A stretch of 64,000 nt of DNA from positions 59,484,917-59,548,916 of the forward strand of contig CM059198.1 in assembly GCA_030323885.1 (NCBI GenBank), written 5' to 3'. Origin of the DNA: Branchipolynoe longqiensis. Its lineage: Eukaryota; Annelida; Polychaeta; Phyllodocida; Polynoidae. A program made the translations under genes and the position numbers. Of this stretch, positions 22,868 through 33,590 are shown piece after piece (the stretch's first letter is position 1; every line of letters begins with the position of its first letter). The notes beneath the pieces are model-generated. The model worked only from the letters and a program-made list of their open reading frames with translations, was not told the DNA's origin and ran no database searches.

Positions 22868-23195
22868 GGGACATAGCTCAGGCGGTAGCGTGTCCACCTG
22901 CGAAGGTTTGGGTCATCAGATGGAATCCTGCTCAGTGGACCCATTTGCAGTCTGGGCTATTTTCTGTTCCAACCAGTGGTCCACAACTGGTTCATCAAAG
23001 GATGTGGTATGTGCTGTCCCGTCTGTGGGAAAGTGCATATAAAAGATCCCTTGCTGCTTATCGGAAAGAATAGCCTATGTGGCAGCAGCAGGTTTCCTCC
23101 ACAAAGAAACATGTCAGAATGACCATATGGTTGACATCCAATAGCCGATGATAAAATCAATGTACTCTAGAGGCGTTGTTAAATAAAACAAACTT
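22868..23195 (+). mobile_element. Gastropod tRNA-derived SINE (SINE-4), copy 1
   Basis: The head is GGGACATAGCTCAGGCGGTA, the core is GTGCATATAAAAGATCCCTT, and it ends GTTGTTAAATAAAAC. I recognise the layout as a SINE family common in gastropod molluscs. Its tail runs into CAAACTTTTG. Confidence 0.88.
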
Positions 23196-24503
23196 TTGTA
23201 TAGAGTAGTTTAGCCCTGTCCTTGGATTATCGAGCTAGACGAGTAAATAGATAAACTATTGCCATGCATGGATATTTATTTTCCATGTCAAAACTGTTGT
23301 TGTTTCATTTCACTCGACCGTTCCCCTGATAACAGGATACCTGCTATATCAGGACAACGTTGGTCCGTGTGAAGAGTGGTCCTTTGAAGACATGTACTAT
23401 AATAGACGTACATAAATAGTGCTGGGTATGGAGTAAACCGACCCAATTAAAGATCTGGTCACATGAACCAACCATGCATTCCTTAAATGAATAATGTATT
23501 GTGTTTGAATGAAATATAGCATCAGTAGGTCGGGAATTGTGCACACAGAACAATTAGACTCTGAGTACCCGATGACTAGTATCTTATTAGTAGTACTGTA
23601 ATATCACACAGGGAAGGGAAGGGCGGACTTACGTGTGGTATAAGGTATCTTATGCAAATATTATTCTGGGAATGTTCTAGAAGGTAATGGTTGGTACTGG
23701 TAGAGCTGCCTGCAATGCACCCGAGTCTGGGTTAATAATGGTGGTGCATTGGTCAGCTTGGGGAGTATATAGCTGGTCGCAGAGTAGATAAGAGATTCAC
23801 CCCGTACTGACAGTACAGGGGTGAAAACCAACCCATTAGAAAAGCTGGCGAAGAATTTCGACATGCTGGGGAAATTAATTGAGTGAATAATGTCTTAATT
23901 TAAGAAGCAAAATATATTCTTTATATATCTTTTTATATTTACCCGCTACCTTTGAGTTGAAAAATATAATAAACCATCTAGTTTAATAAGATTTGAAACT
24001 GAAATCGACGGCATTCTATGGCCGCCATCTTGTCTCTTTGCATTCTCTCCCATTTCACCAAATCTGTGCCAATATATGTAGCCATTTGATCCTCGAACCA
24101 CAGTTTCTAGTTCCTGTCCCATACTAAAGCTATTTTCGCCCGTATTTACACTATGTTGTCGTTCACCCGTGTACTACAAGTACAGGGTGAATTTTGTATC
24201 TAGCTTTGGGCCAGCTAGAGAGATAGTCCACTCCAAAATGTACATGATTGTTTGTCTTGTGTTCATCGAAATAATATGAGTTACAAAGCATACTCAAAAC
24301 AATGAAAGTTACTTTAAGTGGAAGTAGGGTTTTGCACTACTTTCCAAGTATGTAATATACTTTAGCCTACATCACTGAGCAAGGTCGATAAGGTTGAATG
24401 ACACTAATGTTAACATCTTGACTGTAGAAACTCTACTGTAGAAAACAATTGAGCTCTAAATAACACCAAAGCTATGCAAATTATGCCGAGTTTTGAGTTT
24501 TAT
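23196..24503. other. Intron, no gene recognised
   Basis: Mostly unique AT-rich sequence. Two short TACAGGGGTGAAA / TACAGGGTGAATTTT motifs lie at about 23,812 and 24,181. No splice-bounded frame fitting the gene was found. Confidence 0.4.
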
Positions 24504-24504
24504 T

Positions 24505-24862
24505 TAAAGCTGCATAGTTCGATGAAATATCAGATTTTCAAAACCAAACCAATTATCTATATTTGATTTTACATATCTAACTTTAGATACTGGTGCACTT
24601 ATTAAGCATTTGTTTCTGCATAGACGGCAATACTGAATCAATTTAATAGAACCTGTTACTGCAGAAGTCTATGGTGTCAGAGTTTTGGCAAGCTTGCCAA
24701 AACTAATTTTCCATGTTTCCACTCAAAATATCTCAAAAGTTTACCATTTAAAATAAAAGTAACTTTGAACTAATGTAAAGTAGATACTAGTGATCGATAT
24801 AATATATTTATCTCAGAAATAATACAGAAATTCAAAACCATCGGACTATGTAACTTTAACCA
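24505..24862. mobile_element. MITE-5, near full length
   Basis: Starts TTAAAGCTGCATAGTTCGAT and ends CCATCGGACTATGTAACTTT. The interior matches TGCAGAAGTCTATGGTGTCA and TTTTGGCAAGCTTGCCAAAA. Confidence 0.88.
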
Positions 24863-24902
24863 CAAGCATGTAGTACGGTAACTATGTATGGCTTCTCTTA
24901 TA

Positions 24903-25057
24903 CCCCTGTCACACTACGACGTAATGAGCCAACGTGAGCCTAACGTGGTGATATTTTGTCATTACGTTGATGTACGTTGGATTACGTTATGATGACATCA
25001 TAATGACGTTAGAGTGACGTCGAGCTACGTCACATTATCGTGTTACTCGAAACCGAG
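24903..25057. mobile_element. Truncated CCCTGTCACACTACG-type element
   Basis: Left end CCCCTGTCACACTACGACGT, with an interior of ATTACGTT/AACGT motifs. It stops where the A/C-only tract begins. Confidence 0.65.
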
Positions 25058-25246
25058 CACAAACACACAACACCCCCACCAAACCAAAAACCACCAACCC
25101 CAACACCACACACCCCCAAACCAAAACCCCCAAAAACAACAAAACAAAACCACCACCAAACACACAACCAAACCCACAAAAACAAACCCCCCAACACCCC
25201 CCAACACACACACCACCACCCCCACACCCACCACCAACCCCAAACA
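25058..25246. repeat. 189-base tract of only A and C
   Basis: Not one G or T in 189 bases on the plus strand. The composition shifts between CCACC/ACCCCC blocks and AAAACAA blocks with no fixed period. The open frames over it on both strands are artefacts of composition. Confidence 0.95.
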
Positions 25247-25489
25247 TAAGGGGTGATCTTTCAGCTAAGCAACCAATGTTACATTAATTAAAGTTCTTAC
25301 TTATGCAAAATACATCGTTACAACAAACCGGACATCAAACTTCTGTGTGTGTGTGCAGAACATGTCTATAGTGACTTCCCGTTTGCAAACCGTGGTTGTG
25401 ATTAGGTCAAGGTTATGAGCGGATTTACAAGGTCAGGAGAGGAACACACTGGGGAATGTGGGTCAAGATCACATAAGATCCATACCTAC

Positions 25490-25525
25490 CTGGAATGATG
25501 AAGCGATGGACAAAGCTTTCTTGTT
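25490..25525 (-). CDS. AGBL2/3: Possible 36-nt microexon 15b of AGBL2/3-like gene
   Basis: The minus strand has CTACATAG|AAC...CAG|GTAGGT around twelve codons, NKKALSIASSFQ. It is phase 0 to 0, so it could be included or skipped without a frame change between exons 15 and 16. The pyrimidine tract is weak and there is no homology support by eye. Confidence 0.35.
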
Positions 25526-25723
25526 CTATGTAGGTTACATATGAATTGCGTTTAGATACAGGTGTTGAGACATATATATATATCAAACCTAACATCCAAA
25601 TTAGATGAATTATTTAGAGTTATAAAGATACTACCGCAATGAATTTGCACAATCTGATGGGTTTTGAGTTTCTGGTTTAATTTGTATATTGTGTGTGTGT
25701 GTATAAATAATCTCCTTAAGAGC

Positions 25724-25809
25724 ATAAATGCACATATCTGTCCCATGCTTTCGCTTGAAGCCATACTTCAAGCTTCAAGCGAAAGCATGGGACAGATATG
25801 TGCATTTAT
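25724..25809. repeat. Perfect 38-bp palindrome arms with 10-base spacer
   Basis: The left arm starts ATAAATGCACATATCTGTCC and the right arm is its exact inverse. The spacer is CATACTTCAA. Confidence 0.92.
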
Positions 25810-26319
25810 CTTAACAATATCAACATTACTGCGTACACAGTTAAATAACTATTTATAATTATTTTTCCACAGCTCGGCTATCTTCTCACACCCTACCACA
25901 CCCTCAATATTTGTGGGAAGTGGTGTTTTACTATTGATTCTTTTTCTCTCTGCAAATGCAGAATCATATACACTTAACGGTTTAGGGAAGCATAAATACG
26001 CCATCACAAAAATACCCCACAAAAAACCCACAAACTGAAATAATTCTCAAATAAATGCGCCAGTGCCTAAGTTGAAAATGGATGATAAAATTTAGGTCAA
26101 TGTTTTTGTTTAGACAAAATGATGTTTTATTCGGAGTACACCACATTCCTAAGTAATGTAGGGTTTGTCCACCATATTAGGCCAGATAATCGAATGAAGA
26201 CTTTAGTAATCATTTACTTTAGCCCATATATTTATCAGGGCACACTCTGACAAAGATGAGTAAGTGGCCAGTCACCTTGGAAAGGAAGGGGAACCTACCA
26301 AGTATTTACCCATAGTAAG
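25810..26319. other. Intron, no gene recognised
   Basis: AT-rich sequence up to the truncated LINE; nothing recognised. Confidence 0.4.
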
Positions 26320-26903
26320 CAATGGTAATTCTCGGACAAAAGATTACAAATGATGGGAGATGTGAGGAAGAAATTAAAAGAAGGATAACAATAGCCCGAA
26401 CAACATTCTCCAAAATGTATAGAGTGTTAACATCAAGTAAGATATTAATACAAACAAGGAAGCGTATTCTTCAGTGTTATGTGTGGTCTACTCTAATGTA
26501 TGGGGCAGAGACATGGACAATCTCTAAGAAAATGTACAAACGTTTAGCAGCATTTGAGATGTGGACTTATCGAAGGATGATGAAAATATCATGGACAAAG
26601 AAGATCACCAACAAAGAAGTTCTCAGAAAAATTAAAAATAAGAAAAGCTTGTTTGCCACTATACAGACAAAGAAACTTATTTATTTTGGCCACATCATTC
26701 GTCAGAGTTCAATATACCGTACATTGTTGGAAGGGAAGGTGAATGGCAGCAGAGGGAGAGGGAGACCAAGAACATCATGGTTTACAAATATTTCACAGTG
26801 GACAGGCTTGAATTATTCACAGTCTATCAGAACAGCACAACATCGGGACAAGTGGAGAACCATTGCATCCAACCCTCGACTAGAGGATGGAACTATTGAT
26901 TGA
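26320..26903 (+). pseudogene. Non-LTR retrotransposon reverse transcriptase, C-terminal fragment
   Basis: An open frame of 193 codons. The order is ILGQKITNDGRCEEEIKRRI, RKRILQCYVWSTLMYGAETW, FGHIIRQSSI and GRGRPRTSW. This is the thumb and C-terminal segment of LINE-type reverse transcriptases, just after the YLG motif. It lacks the endonuclease and the YADD palm, so it is a 5'-truncated, non-autonomous copy. The frame is uninterrupted, suggesting a recent insertion. It ends in a (TTGA)n-like run, GATTGATTGATTTATAT, as many LINE 3' ends do. Confidence 0.88.
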
Positions 26904-27134
26904 TTGATTTATATTAGTCAAGCTTTTATTGAATATATCATTGATAATGTAGTTAGCTGACCATGTTCAAAAGCTGGACTTTCCCATACATTAACTTAAT
27001 TAAGATGGTATGATAGCGTCAAATGCAAAGCCAAGCTAAACAATGTGTACATGACTTTGTACATTGATTAGCAAAGTTTAACAGCAACAAACATTGCTTT
27101 TCCCCATTCCATTGTGTCTTCACCTAACCTATTG

Positions 27135-27632
27135 TAGTGGTCTGCACTGACCTCTCAGGCAAGTAACCACATAGACAGGTAGGCGTGGGGAGTGTCTTGA
27201 TATCAGGGAGCCTAGGTGGTGTAATGGTTAGCACACTGGCCCGGAATGCAAAGAGATGTGGGTTCGAGTCCCGCTCTAGGCGCAGTATTTCCCATTTTCA
27301 TCACCCCCACGACACTGGTTGTGATCAGGATCCTGTACAAGCTTTGCGCTGTATGGTTGTTGAACCTACCCTGTGTATGTATGTGTTAGTGCATTGCCTG
27401 TATGTATGTAATTGTAAGCATTACAAGACTTACAATTCCAGGGGGACGAGTGTAGTGGTCTGCACTGACCTCTCAGGCAAGTAACCACATAGACAGGTAG
27501 GCGTGGGGAGTGTCTTGATATCAGGGAGCCTAGGTGGTGTAATGGTTAGCACACTGGCCCGGAATGCAAAGAGATGTGGGTTCGAGTCCCACTCTAGGTG
27601 CAGTATTTCCCATTTTCATCACCCCCACGACA
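27135..27632 (+). mobile_element. SINE-3 tandem dimer
   Basis: Two heads GAGCCTAGGTGGTGTAATGG at about 27,209 and 27,527. Each is followed by GGGTTCGAGTCCC and CCCATTTTCATCACCCCCAC. The linker is GTCTGCACTGACCTCTCAGG. It is nearly identical to the dimer at 59,085-59,575. Confidence 0.92.
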
Positions 27633-27924
27633 CTATTGTAAAAATATACGGATTTTCGGTTCGGATTTATATATTGGCAGACAGCATTATTATTCTTGGA
27701 CAACAGAGTGGGGACAAGGTTATGTAAACTAAAAGCAATAATGTCCCACTCCCATTGTGACATGATATAAGCTGTGTGAAATATATGTTCATACATGATG
27801 CCTGAAATTAAGTAAGAGATGTTCCTATATAAGAAAACAGTACATGATTATTGACATGTTCTCTATGCTTCCATAAAGAGTGCAATTAGAGAAAAGGTCA
27901 TATTAACAGAGATCTATTGTAACT

Positions 27925-28500
27925 GTTTGCAGCTACCTATCCACCCATGACCACGGGGCGGGCCCACCAGCCTAATCTGCATATGCACCCAGAGCACCAC
28001 CTGCAGCTGAGTTGAGTGACAGCCACCACCACTGTGAGGGTGCCTGATTGGCTGACTGTGGGACTGCCCAGTCACCTATGCCCTCTTGGCTCTCTGACCA
28101 CACTAGCCTCATTCTGAGATTCATTAATTATTCAAGACTCTGCTTCAGACATACTGAAGAGAGATCACACTACTCCTGGCTCTTGAGTGAGACACACCTA
28201 CTCTAGATCAGTAACCCCAGACACTCTGCCTGATGCTAGGCAAATTCCTATATCTAAATTGAGTTGAGTGCAACACCCAAGGGACTCCGGTTCAAGGGGC
28301 TGTAGGCACTGATTCTTATACAGGCTAAAATAGTAATGAGATTCTGTGTGGACAGAAGGTAAGGGGTGTGGGTGATAGGCCACTAGTAGGTGGACAGGAG
28401 TGTATGCCAGTAAAGTACAACTTCACCACTGTTCATCTGTGTGACTTGTCTTCCTTTTATTCCTTAGGAGTTTGTGGAAGGGTTGTTTAAGGGATGCATC
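27925..28500 (+). other. Unclassified GC-richer block, possible LTR remnant
   Basis: The composition rises (CCACGGGGCGGGCCCACCAG), followed by CATACTGAAGAGAGATCACA and TTGAGTGAGACACACC. No matching copy was seen in the window. Weak. Confidence 0.2.
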
Positions 28501-28734
28501 AGGGAGTGAGATGAAGGGGAAGAGTTTGTAGTATTATCTGGTGTTCATGCGGCCGGGCATCCAGTAATATTATACTATGAATGCCAACCATCAGGCAAGC
28601 TGCCGACTAATAACATTTTTGTAAGTCTTTTGGTTTGACCCATTTAGCGATTGAACACATGAACTGCAGTGTATGGAATCCCTCCCCCGGCACCAACCAC
28701 TAAGACATACTTCAGTGGTGTGAGTGAGCCAGGG

Positions 28735-28935
28735 GGTGGAGGGGGGGGGGGGGGGGGGCGCGCTAGGTGCCTGTTTAACTCACCACCCACCCACCCACCC
28801 ACTCAACACCCAACCACTTACCAACCACGCACTCAGCACCCACCGACTCACCACGCACCCACTTACTGCTGACCCACTTCCCACCTACCCACTTACCACC
28901 CACCCACTCACTCACCGCCCACCCACTGGTCTACT
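28735..28935. repeat. G-run followed by CACCCACC minisatellite
   Basis: A run of about 20 G, interrupted only by CGCGC afterwards, then CACCCACCCACC/ACTCAC variants. The plus-strand frames here are composition artefacts. Confidence 0.88.
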
Positions 28936-29104
28936 TACTAGATTCTACTCAGGTTGCCCTGAGCGCCTGTCTCCAGTCTCTTCCATGTCAGCTTGAATGT
29001 ATCCCGTTTGCCTGCTCTACCACCTTGTCATTCTTACTCTGAATGATATCAAATATCCTATTAATTATATATTAGCTCACGCTGAACACGGGATGTAAGG
29101 AGCT

Positions 29105-29447
29105 TGTTTGTTTGTTTCTTGTTGTTTTACGTCCTAGCAACATCTGAGGTGATATCAGCACGGGTACCGACTTGTGACAGTGTGCACTCATGGTGACTTT
29201 ATAGTGCTGCCCCACTGGAATACCAGGCCGCCAGCACCATGACCTGATATCCCACTCAGTCACATTATTCTGACACTGAGCCAACCAGTTCTTGTCCTAT
29301 CCTAATAATGCCAAGCACCAGGCTAGGAAGCACCAAGTACCAATGTTAACGGTCATTGGTTTGACTCGACCAGGGGTCGAACCCATGATCCCACGATCTA
29401 CCAACATGGGAGACGGACGCTCTAACTCATTCGGCCATCCCGTCTGG
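29105..29447 (-). mobile_element. SINE-1, long-tail form (B)
   Basis: Complete in reverse: TGTTTTACGTCCTAGCAACA tail, GACCAGGGGTCGAACCCATG B-box, CATTCGGCCATCCCGTCTGG head. Confidence 0.9.
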
Positions 29448-29602
29448 TCCTTATGGTGGTGATGTAAGGAGCAGTTAGGGAGGTGATCACACATTGGTCG
29501 AGTATAGTCGGTGAGAGAGGTTGGTAGACAGATACAGAACTTCTGATATTTATGCCTGTATAATTTTTTATATCACATGTATAATATATAGATATGTATA
29601 TG

Positions 29603-29607
<5 letters not shown>

Positions 29608-29639
<32 letters not shown>

Positions 29640-29640
29640 G
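29608..29640. repeat. (AT)n microsatellite
   Basis: About 16 AT dinucleotides, about 130 bases downstream of exon 15. Confidence 0.9.
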
Positions 29641-29766
29641 TGATATATAATTAATTATATGAGTATAAAATGGGCAGATCAGACAGAAAAGGATCTGTAA
29701 GTTAATCTGCAAGTTAAAAGTTGCATAGACGCAGGCATGCAACATCTATAAACTTTTGACACTTAC

Positions 29767-29898
29767 CCGAGCAGCTCTCTCTATCAGTCGCTCTTCGGAG
29801 AAACATGGAATACCTCCATTGCTTCGCTTATCATATTTGTTGACGAATGCTGGATAAGACTTGACATATGTCTTCACATATTTTCCCATGCTCTGGTT
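29767..29898 (-). CDS. AGBL2/3: AGBL2/3-like exon 15
   Basis: The acceptor is CACCTTTCAG before 29,898 and the donor is GCTCGG|GTAAGT after 29,767. The 132 nt are 44 codons, phase 0 to 0. The peptide is NQSMGKYVKTYVKSYPAFVN followed by KYDKRSNGGIPCFSEERLIE and RAAR. The codons and both splice sites are strong. It lies in the C-terminal tail; no named domain was recognised. Confidence 0.85.
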
Positions 29899-29997
29899 CT
29901 GAAAGGTGAAATTATGAAGAAGAAAACCTTATTTCAACTTTTGCTAGCAAAGACATGTTTATGACAAAATGTGCCACTCAATGCTTTCTCATGAAAT

Positions 29998-30372
29998 ACA
30001 GCAAACAGGATAATTGGACAGGTCCGCTAGCCCAGCCTGACTGCTGTACCATTGAAACAATGGGACATGTTTCCTAGCCCACCCTGACTGCTCTACCATC
30101 AAAGACAACATGCAACAATTATAGTGTATTATCTCCTTATATTAATAATGAAAACAATATTGCAGTATAGTCAAGTTCAAACATACTTCAAGCACTTCAA
30201 TCTGTGCCATATGTAAATACAATTTGTGATTATCTCTAAGAAAACCACTACTAAACCTGATCAAAGACAATGCACCTTGTTTACCGTGGGATGGTGCATA
30301 TGCATGATTATTTAAGAAATTCATATATAAAAGTGCTGAGTGGCGCGTCTTGTCATAGGTTGTCTTTGATCC
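29998..30372. repeat. Arm 1 of an inverted repeat pair (with 32,045-32,420)
   Basis: GACAGGTCCGCTAGCCCAGC, CAAGTTCAAACATACTTCAA and GTGCTGAGTGGCGCGTCTTG all recur inverted at 32.0-32.4 kb. The two arms are about 1.7 kb apart. Confidence 0.75.
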
Positions 30373-30417
30373 TACTATGTTTATTCATCAGGAAGAATGT
30401 ATTCATGGGTTTAATTT

Positions 30418-30905
30418 TGTGGTGTTCTCTGTGGCGGAGTGGTTAAAGTGTCTGACTTTTTTCTAGGTCCTACTCCTAATCTGAAGGTCAGTGGTTCAAT
30501 TCCCTGTGCCCCCTGCTCTGCCAATTTGGATTTCCACTGCTGTGTATAACTCGCACGCCTCCCTTACATCTGCTCAGCCAAGAGAAACCTGAAGCTGAGA
30601 GACATTAAGACCGACTCATGTACATCACTCTCACAGCAGAGAGCTAAATGGAGAGCGACAGTCAAGTAATGAAAGCAGTCTTTGTTGTATCACGACCGAC
30701 AACATGATGATGATGATGATGTATAACTTACAGCATCATAAAAGCCGAGTTGCTCTCATATCATGTCTATATGGTATGGGAGGTTAAAAAACCCTAGGCT
30801 CGGTAAAAGTGTATGCTTGGGCTTTCTATCGACAAACTGCCTGATGGTGAAAACAAGTATATTCAGACTTATCCATGATAGGCAGTATAAACCTTCAAGA
30901 AAGAT
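30418..30905 (+). mobile_element. SINE-2 copy 3, split by a nested retroposon
   Basis: Head GTGGCGGAGTGGTTAAAGTG. The body is interrupted at TGTATAACT by the repeat at 30,552-30,719 and resumes ACTTACAGCATCATAAAAGC to CTTCAAGAAAG. Confidence 0.88.
30552..30719 (+). mobile_element. (GAT)n-tailed retroposon nested in SINE-2
   Basis: A 168-bp insert flanked by a perfect 9-bp duplication TGTATAACT. It ends GACAACATGATGATGATGAT, so the triplet run is its 3' tail. It is the short 3' part of the family at 885, 1,796, 41,375 and 57,822. Confidence 0.9.
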
Positions 30906-31154
30906 TAAGCTATATCGTCTGAAGAACGACAAACTTTGACAATATACTGTAACCGACACCTAGTGGTAGACACCACCAACCAGTCACATTCCACCACTCA
31001 CTACTGCCTTATACAACTCACGCTCAAACCAGCACAAAGCGGGCACTCTCTCATACTGCCATAAATAGCGTGATTCACTCAGTGTGTCACCATCCACTAC
31101 CCAGAGAACAAGTCAGTTCTCACCCATCCACACCCCAAAGCATACTTACTTATG

Positions 31155-32035
31155 TGTCATGGGGTGAGGGGAAGGTTGAAGAAAATGGGAAATATTGCAC
31201 CTAGAGTGGGAATCGAACCCACATCTCTTGCATTCCGGTGTCGCAGTTTCCGCCGTCCACCAGTTTCCGCGGTACGCATACACTCAAATGCATTGTCAAT
31301 GGCCGTGAGCAATCTTCATACAGAAAAAGTGAAATATCTCTAAAACCACACCACCTAGAGACAAATCGCTTGGTACACATTTAGAAAACATCTTTACCAA
31401 AAAGATTATGTTAAATTTATAAGGTGAGGGTTCTTTATTTTTATTAATTTTGAATAAAACTAATGTTTTGCACTGTGCGTACCATCAAACTCAAGGCATT
31501 GTCAATGGTCGTGAGCAATCTTCATACAGAAAATACAGAAAAAGTGAAATATCTCTAAAACCACACCACCTAGAAACAAATTACTTGGTATGCATATAGA
31601 AAACATCTTTACTAAAAACATTATATTAAATTTATAAGGTTAGTGACGATGCTGTTCGATTTTGACGCATGCGGAGAAGCGATGTGTACCGCGGAAAGTG
31701 GCGGATGGCAGAAACTGCGACACCGGGTCAGTGTGCTAACCATTACACAACTTATGTTTCCTGATGTCACCAGCCCATCCACGCCTCCCTGTCTATGTGG
31801 CTTATTGCAAGGTCGGTGCAGACTACTACACTCATCCTGCTGGTCCTATAAGTCTTGTAATACTTACATTTACATATATACAGGCAACACACTTACATAT
31901 ACATACACAGCATAGGTTCAACAACCATACATGTGCAGGATCCTGGTCACAGCACCAGTGTCATAGGGGTGTTTGATGAAAATTAGAAAATTGAACCTAG
32001 AGTGGGAATCGAATCCACATCTCTTGCATTCTGGG
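31155..32035 (-). mobile_element. SINE-3 copies, one split by a nested DNA element
   Basis: The SINE-3 head region runs to GCATTCCGG at 31,238 and resumes CCGGGTCAGTGTGCTAACCA at 31,723. A further SINE-3 fragment follows to 32,035 (CCTAGAGTGGGAATCGAATC). Confidence 0.8.
31239..31722. mobile_element. Nested 484-bp DNA element with CCGG target duplication
   Basis: Inverted ends of about 35 bp begin TGTCGCAGTTTCCGCC and are flanked on both sides by CCGG. The interior has a direct duplication: CATTGTCAATGG(C/T)CGTGAGC occurs at about 31,290 and 31,496. It has no coding capacity, so it is a MITE. Confidence 0.88.
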
Positions 32036-32044
32036 ACAGCGCTT

Positions 32045-32420
32045 TCAAATAGGAATTTCTGAAATAATCATGCAGTGATGGGATCCCACAGGGGCATTGT
32101 CTTTGATCAGGTCTACTAGTGATTTTCTTACTCAGACATAATCACACATTTTAAGTATGTAAGTCACAGATTAAAGTGCTTAAAGTATGTTTGAACTTTC
32201 CTATACTATAATATTGTTTTCATTGTTAATATTAGGGGATAATACACTGTAATTGTTGTACCTTGTCTTTGATGGTACAACAGTCAGGGTGGTCTAGGGA
32301 ACCTGTCCCCTTGTTTCAATGGTGCAGCAGTCAGGCTGGGCTAGGGGACCTGTCCAAATACCTTCTTTGCTGTATTTCAGAGTAAAGCGCTGAGTGGTGT
32401 GTCTTGTCATACATTGTCTT
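32045..32420. repeat. Arm 2 of an inverted repeat pair (with 29,998-30,372)
   Basis: TTTCAATGGTGCAGCAGTCA, CAGGCTGGGCTAGGGGACCT and AGCGCTGAGTGGTGTGTCTT match the inverse of arm 1. Confidence 0.75.
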
Positions 32421-33287
32421 TGGGATTGCGAAATAATATTTAATGCTAAATGTAAATATGTACAGTTCATCTCAATGGCAGCATAGTCGATGTTGATTTC
32501 AACATGGGTAATTGAACCCGCGAAAAGGTACACACCATAACTATGGATGCAACTTATGGCGCCATCTATATTGTCCTTTTGAACTAATAATGTTTGAACT
32601 AATAATGTTTGTTTGCTTTTTTTCCGACTTAGGCGCCACCTGCTTTAATTCTCCGTAACGAGCTATGACACAGTTTCATTTCTAGACCCTTCGACCAGAG
32701 CATTTCGATCAGAAGTACGTGTTTCTCTAGTTCAGATTTAACCATCCCACCCACCCAACTAAATGTCATAATTGATGGGGTTAGTGCCTGGGATCCTCAA
32801 ACTTTACTATCAAAAAGACTTCATGACTTAACTGTAACAAGAAAATTAGTAAGAATAAATGCCACTTATATACTACTGTACTTGTTTTGCGTTGGTTCAA
32901 TTATACATTCTTGGCCTGCAAGCCAAATTCAACAAGCAATAGCTGAAGTTCTACACTGATAGCAATGCAGGTTGAGGTGTATCCTGATGTTGGAGTAACT
33001 TTGTGTCTTCCTCAAACTTATGATTGTGTCTCTTTGTGCCCAGTGAACAATAACGACTGTATGCTTACCTGTTTTTGTCTTCTGTGCTTATCTGTATTCT
33101 GTATTGCCGGAAGACCCTGAAGCAGATGCAATAAATGTGGAATATTATTTATCAACACGCATGGGTAGCGCCTTGCCAAACACGAAGCACGCTTCAATTC
33201 ATACCCATACCCCTCCTGTCTATCACCTTTGATGTTACTGCATCTCTTTGATTGTTTGGTGAGGGCCTATATCCTAGCAACATTTAA
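32421..33287. other. Intron, no gene recognised
   Basis: Unique AT-rich sequence. GGCGCCATCTAT and GGCGCCACCTGC motifs lie near 32,558 and 32,630, and a similar GGCGCCACCTAT is at 59,793; these could be parts of a small repeat. Confidence 0.4.
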
Positions 33288-33590
33288 GGTGTTCTCTGTG
33301 GTGGAGTGGTTAGAGTGTCTGACTTTTTTCTAGGTCAGACTCCTAATCTGATTTGATTCCCCATGCCCCCACCTCTGCCAATTTGGATTTCCACCACTGT
33401 GTATAACTTACACCGACATCAAAGACCAGTTGCTCTCATACCATGTCTATGTGGTGTGGGAGGTTAAAAATCCCTTGGGTCGGTAAATGTGTAGACTCAG
33501 GCTTTCTATTGACAAACTGTCTAATGGTGAAAACAAGTCTATTCAGACTTATCCATGATAGGCAGTATAAATCTTCAAGAAAAAAAGGTT
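33288..33590 (+). mobile_element. SINE-2 copy 4
   Basis: GTGGTGGAGTGGTTAGAGTG head to GGCAGTATAAATCTTCAAGA end. It joins directly to the repeat at 33,590. Confidence 0.88.

Noticed and set aside
23661..23864. Minus-strand frame MSKFFASFSNGLVFTPVLSV as an extra exon
   Set aside because: No acceptor/donor pair with phase 0 to 0 fitted between exons 15 and 16.
25014..25256. Open frames on both strands over the A/C tract
   Set aside because: Tracts without G or T contain no TAA, TAG or TGA on plus and none of their complements. Length alone is not evidence of coding.
27185..27484. Repeated 99-aa frame starting MGSVLISGSLGGVMVSTLAR, also at 59,121 and 62,293
   Set aside because: The same peptide recurs because the SINE-3 head recurs. 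It covers a tRNA-like region and is not a gene family.
28980..29085. Minus-strand stretch SKNDKVVEQANGIHSS as an exon
   Set aside because: An in-frame stop follows before any usable donor.
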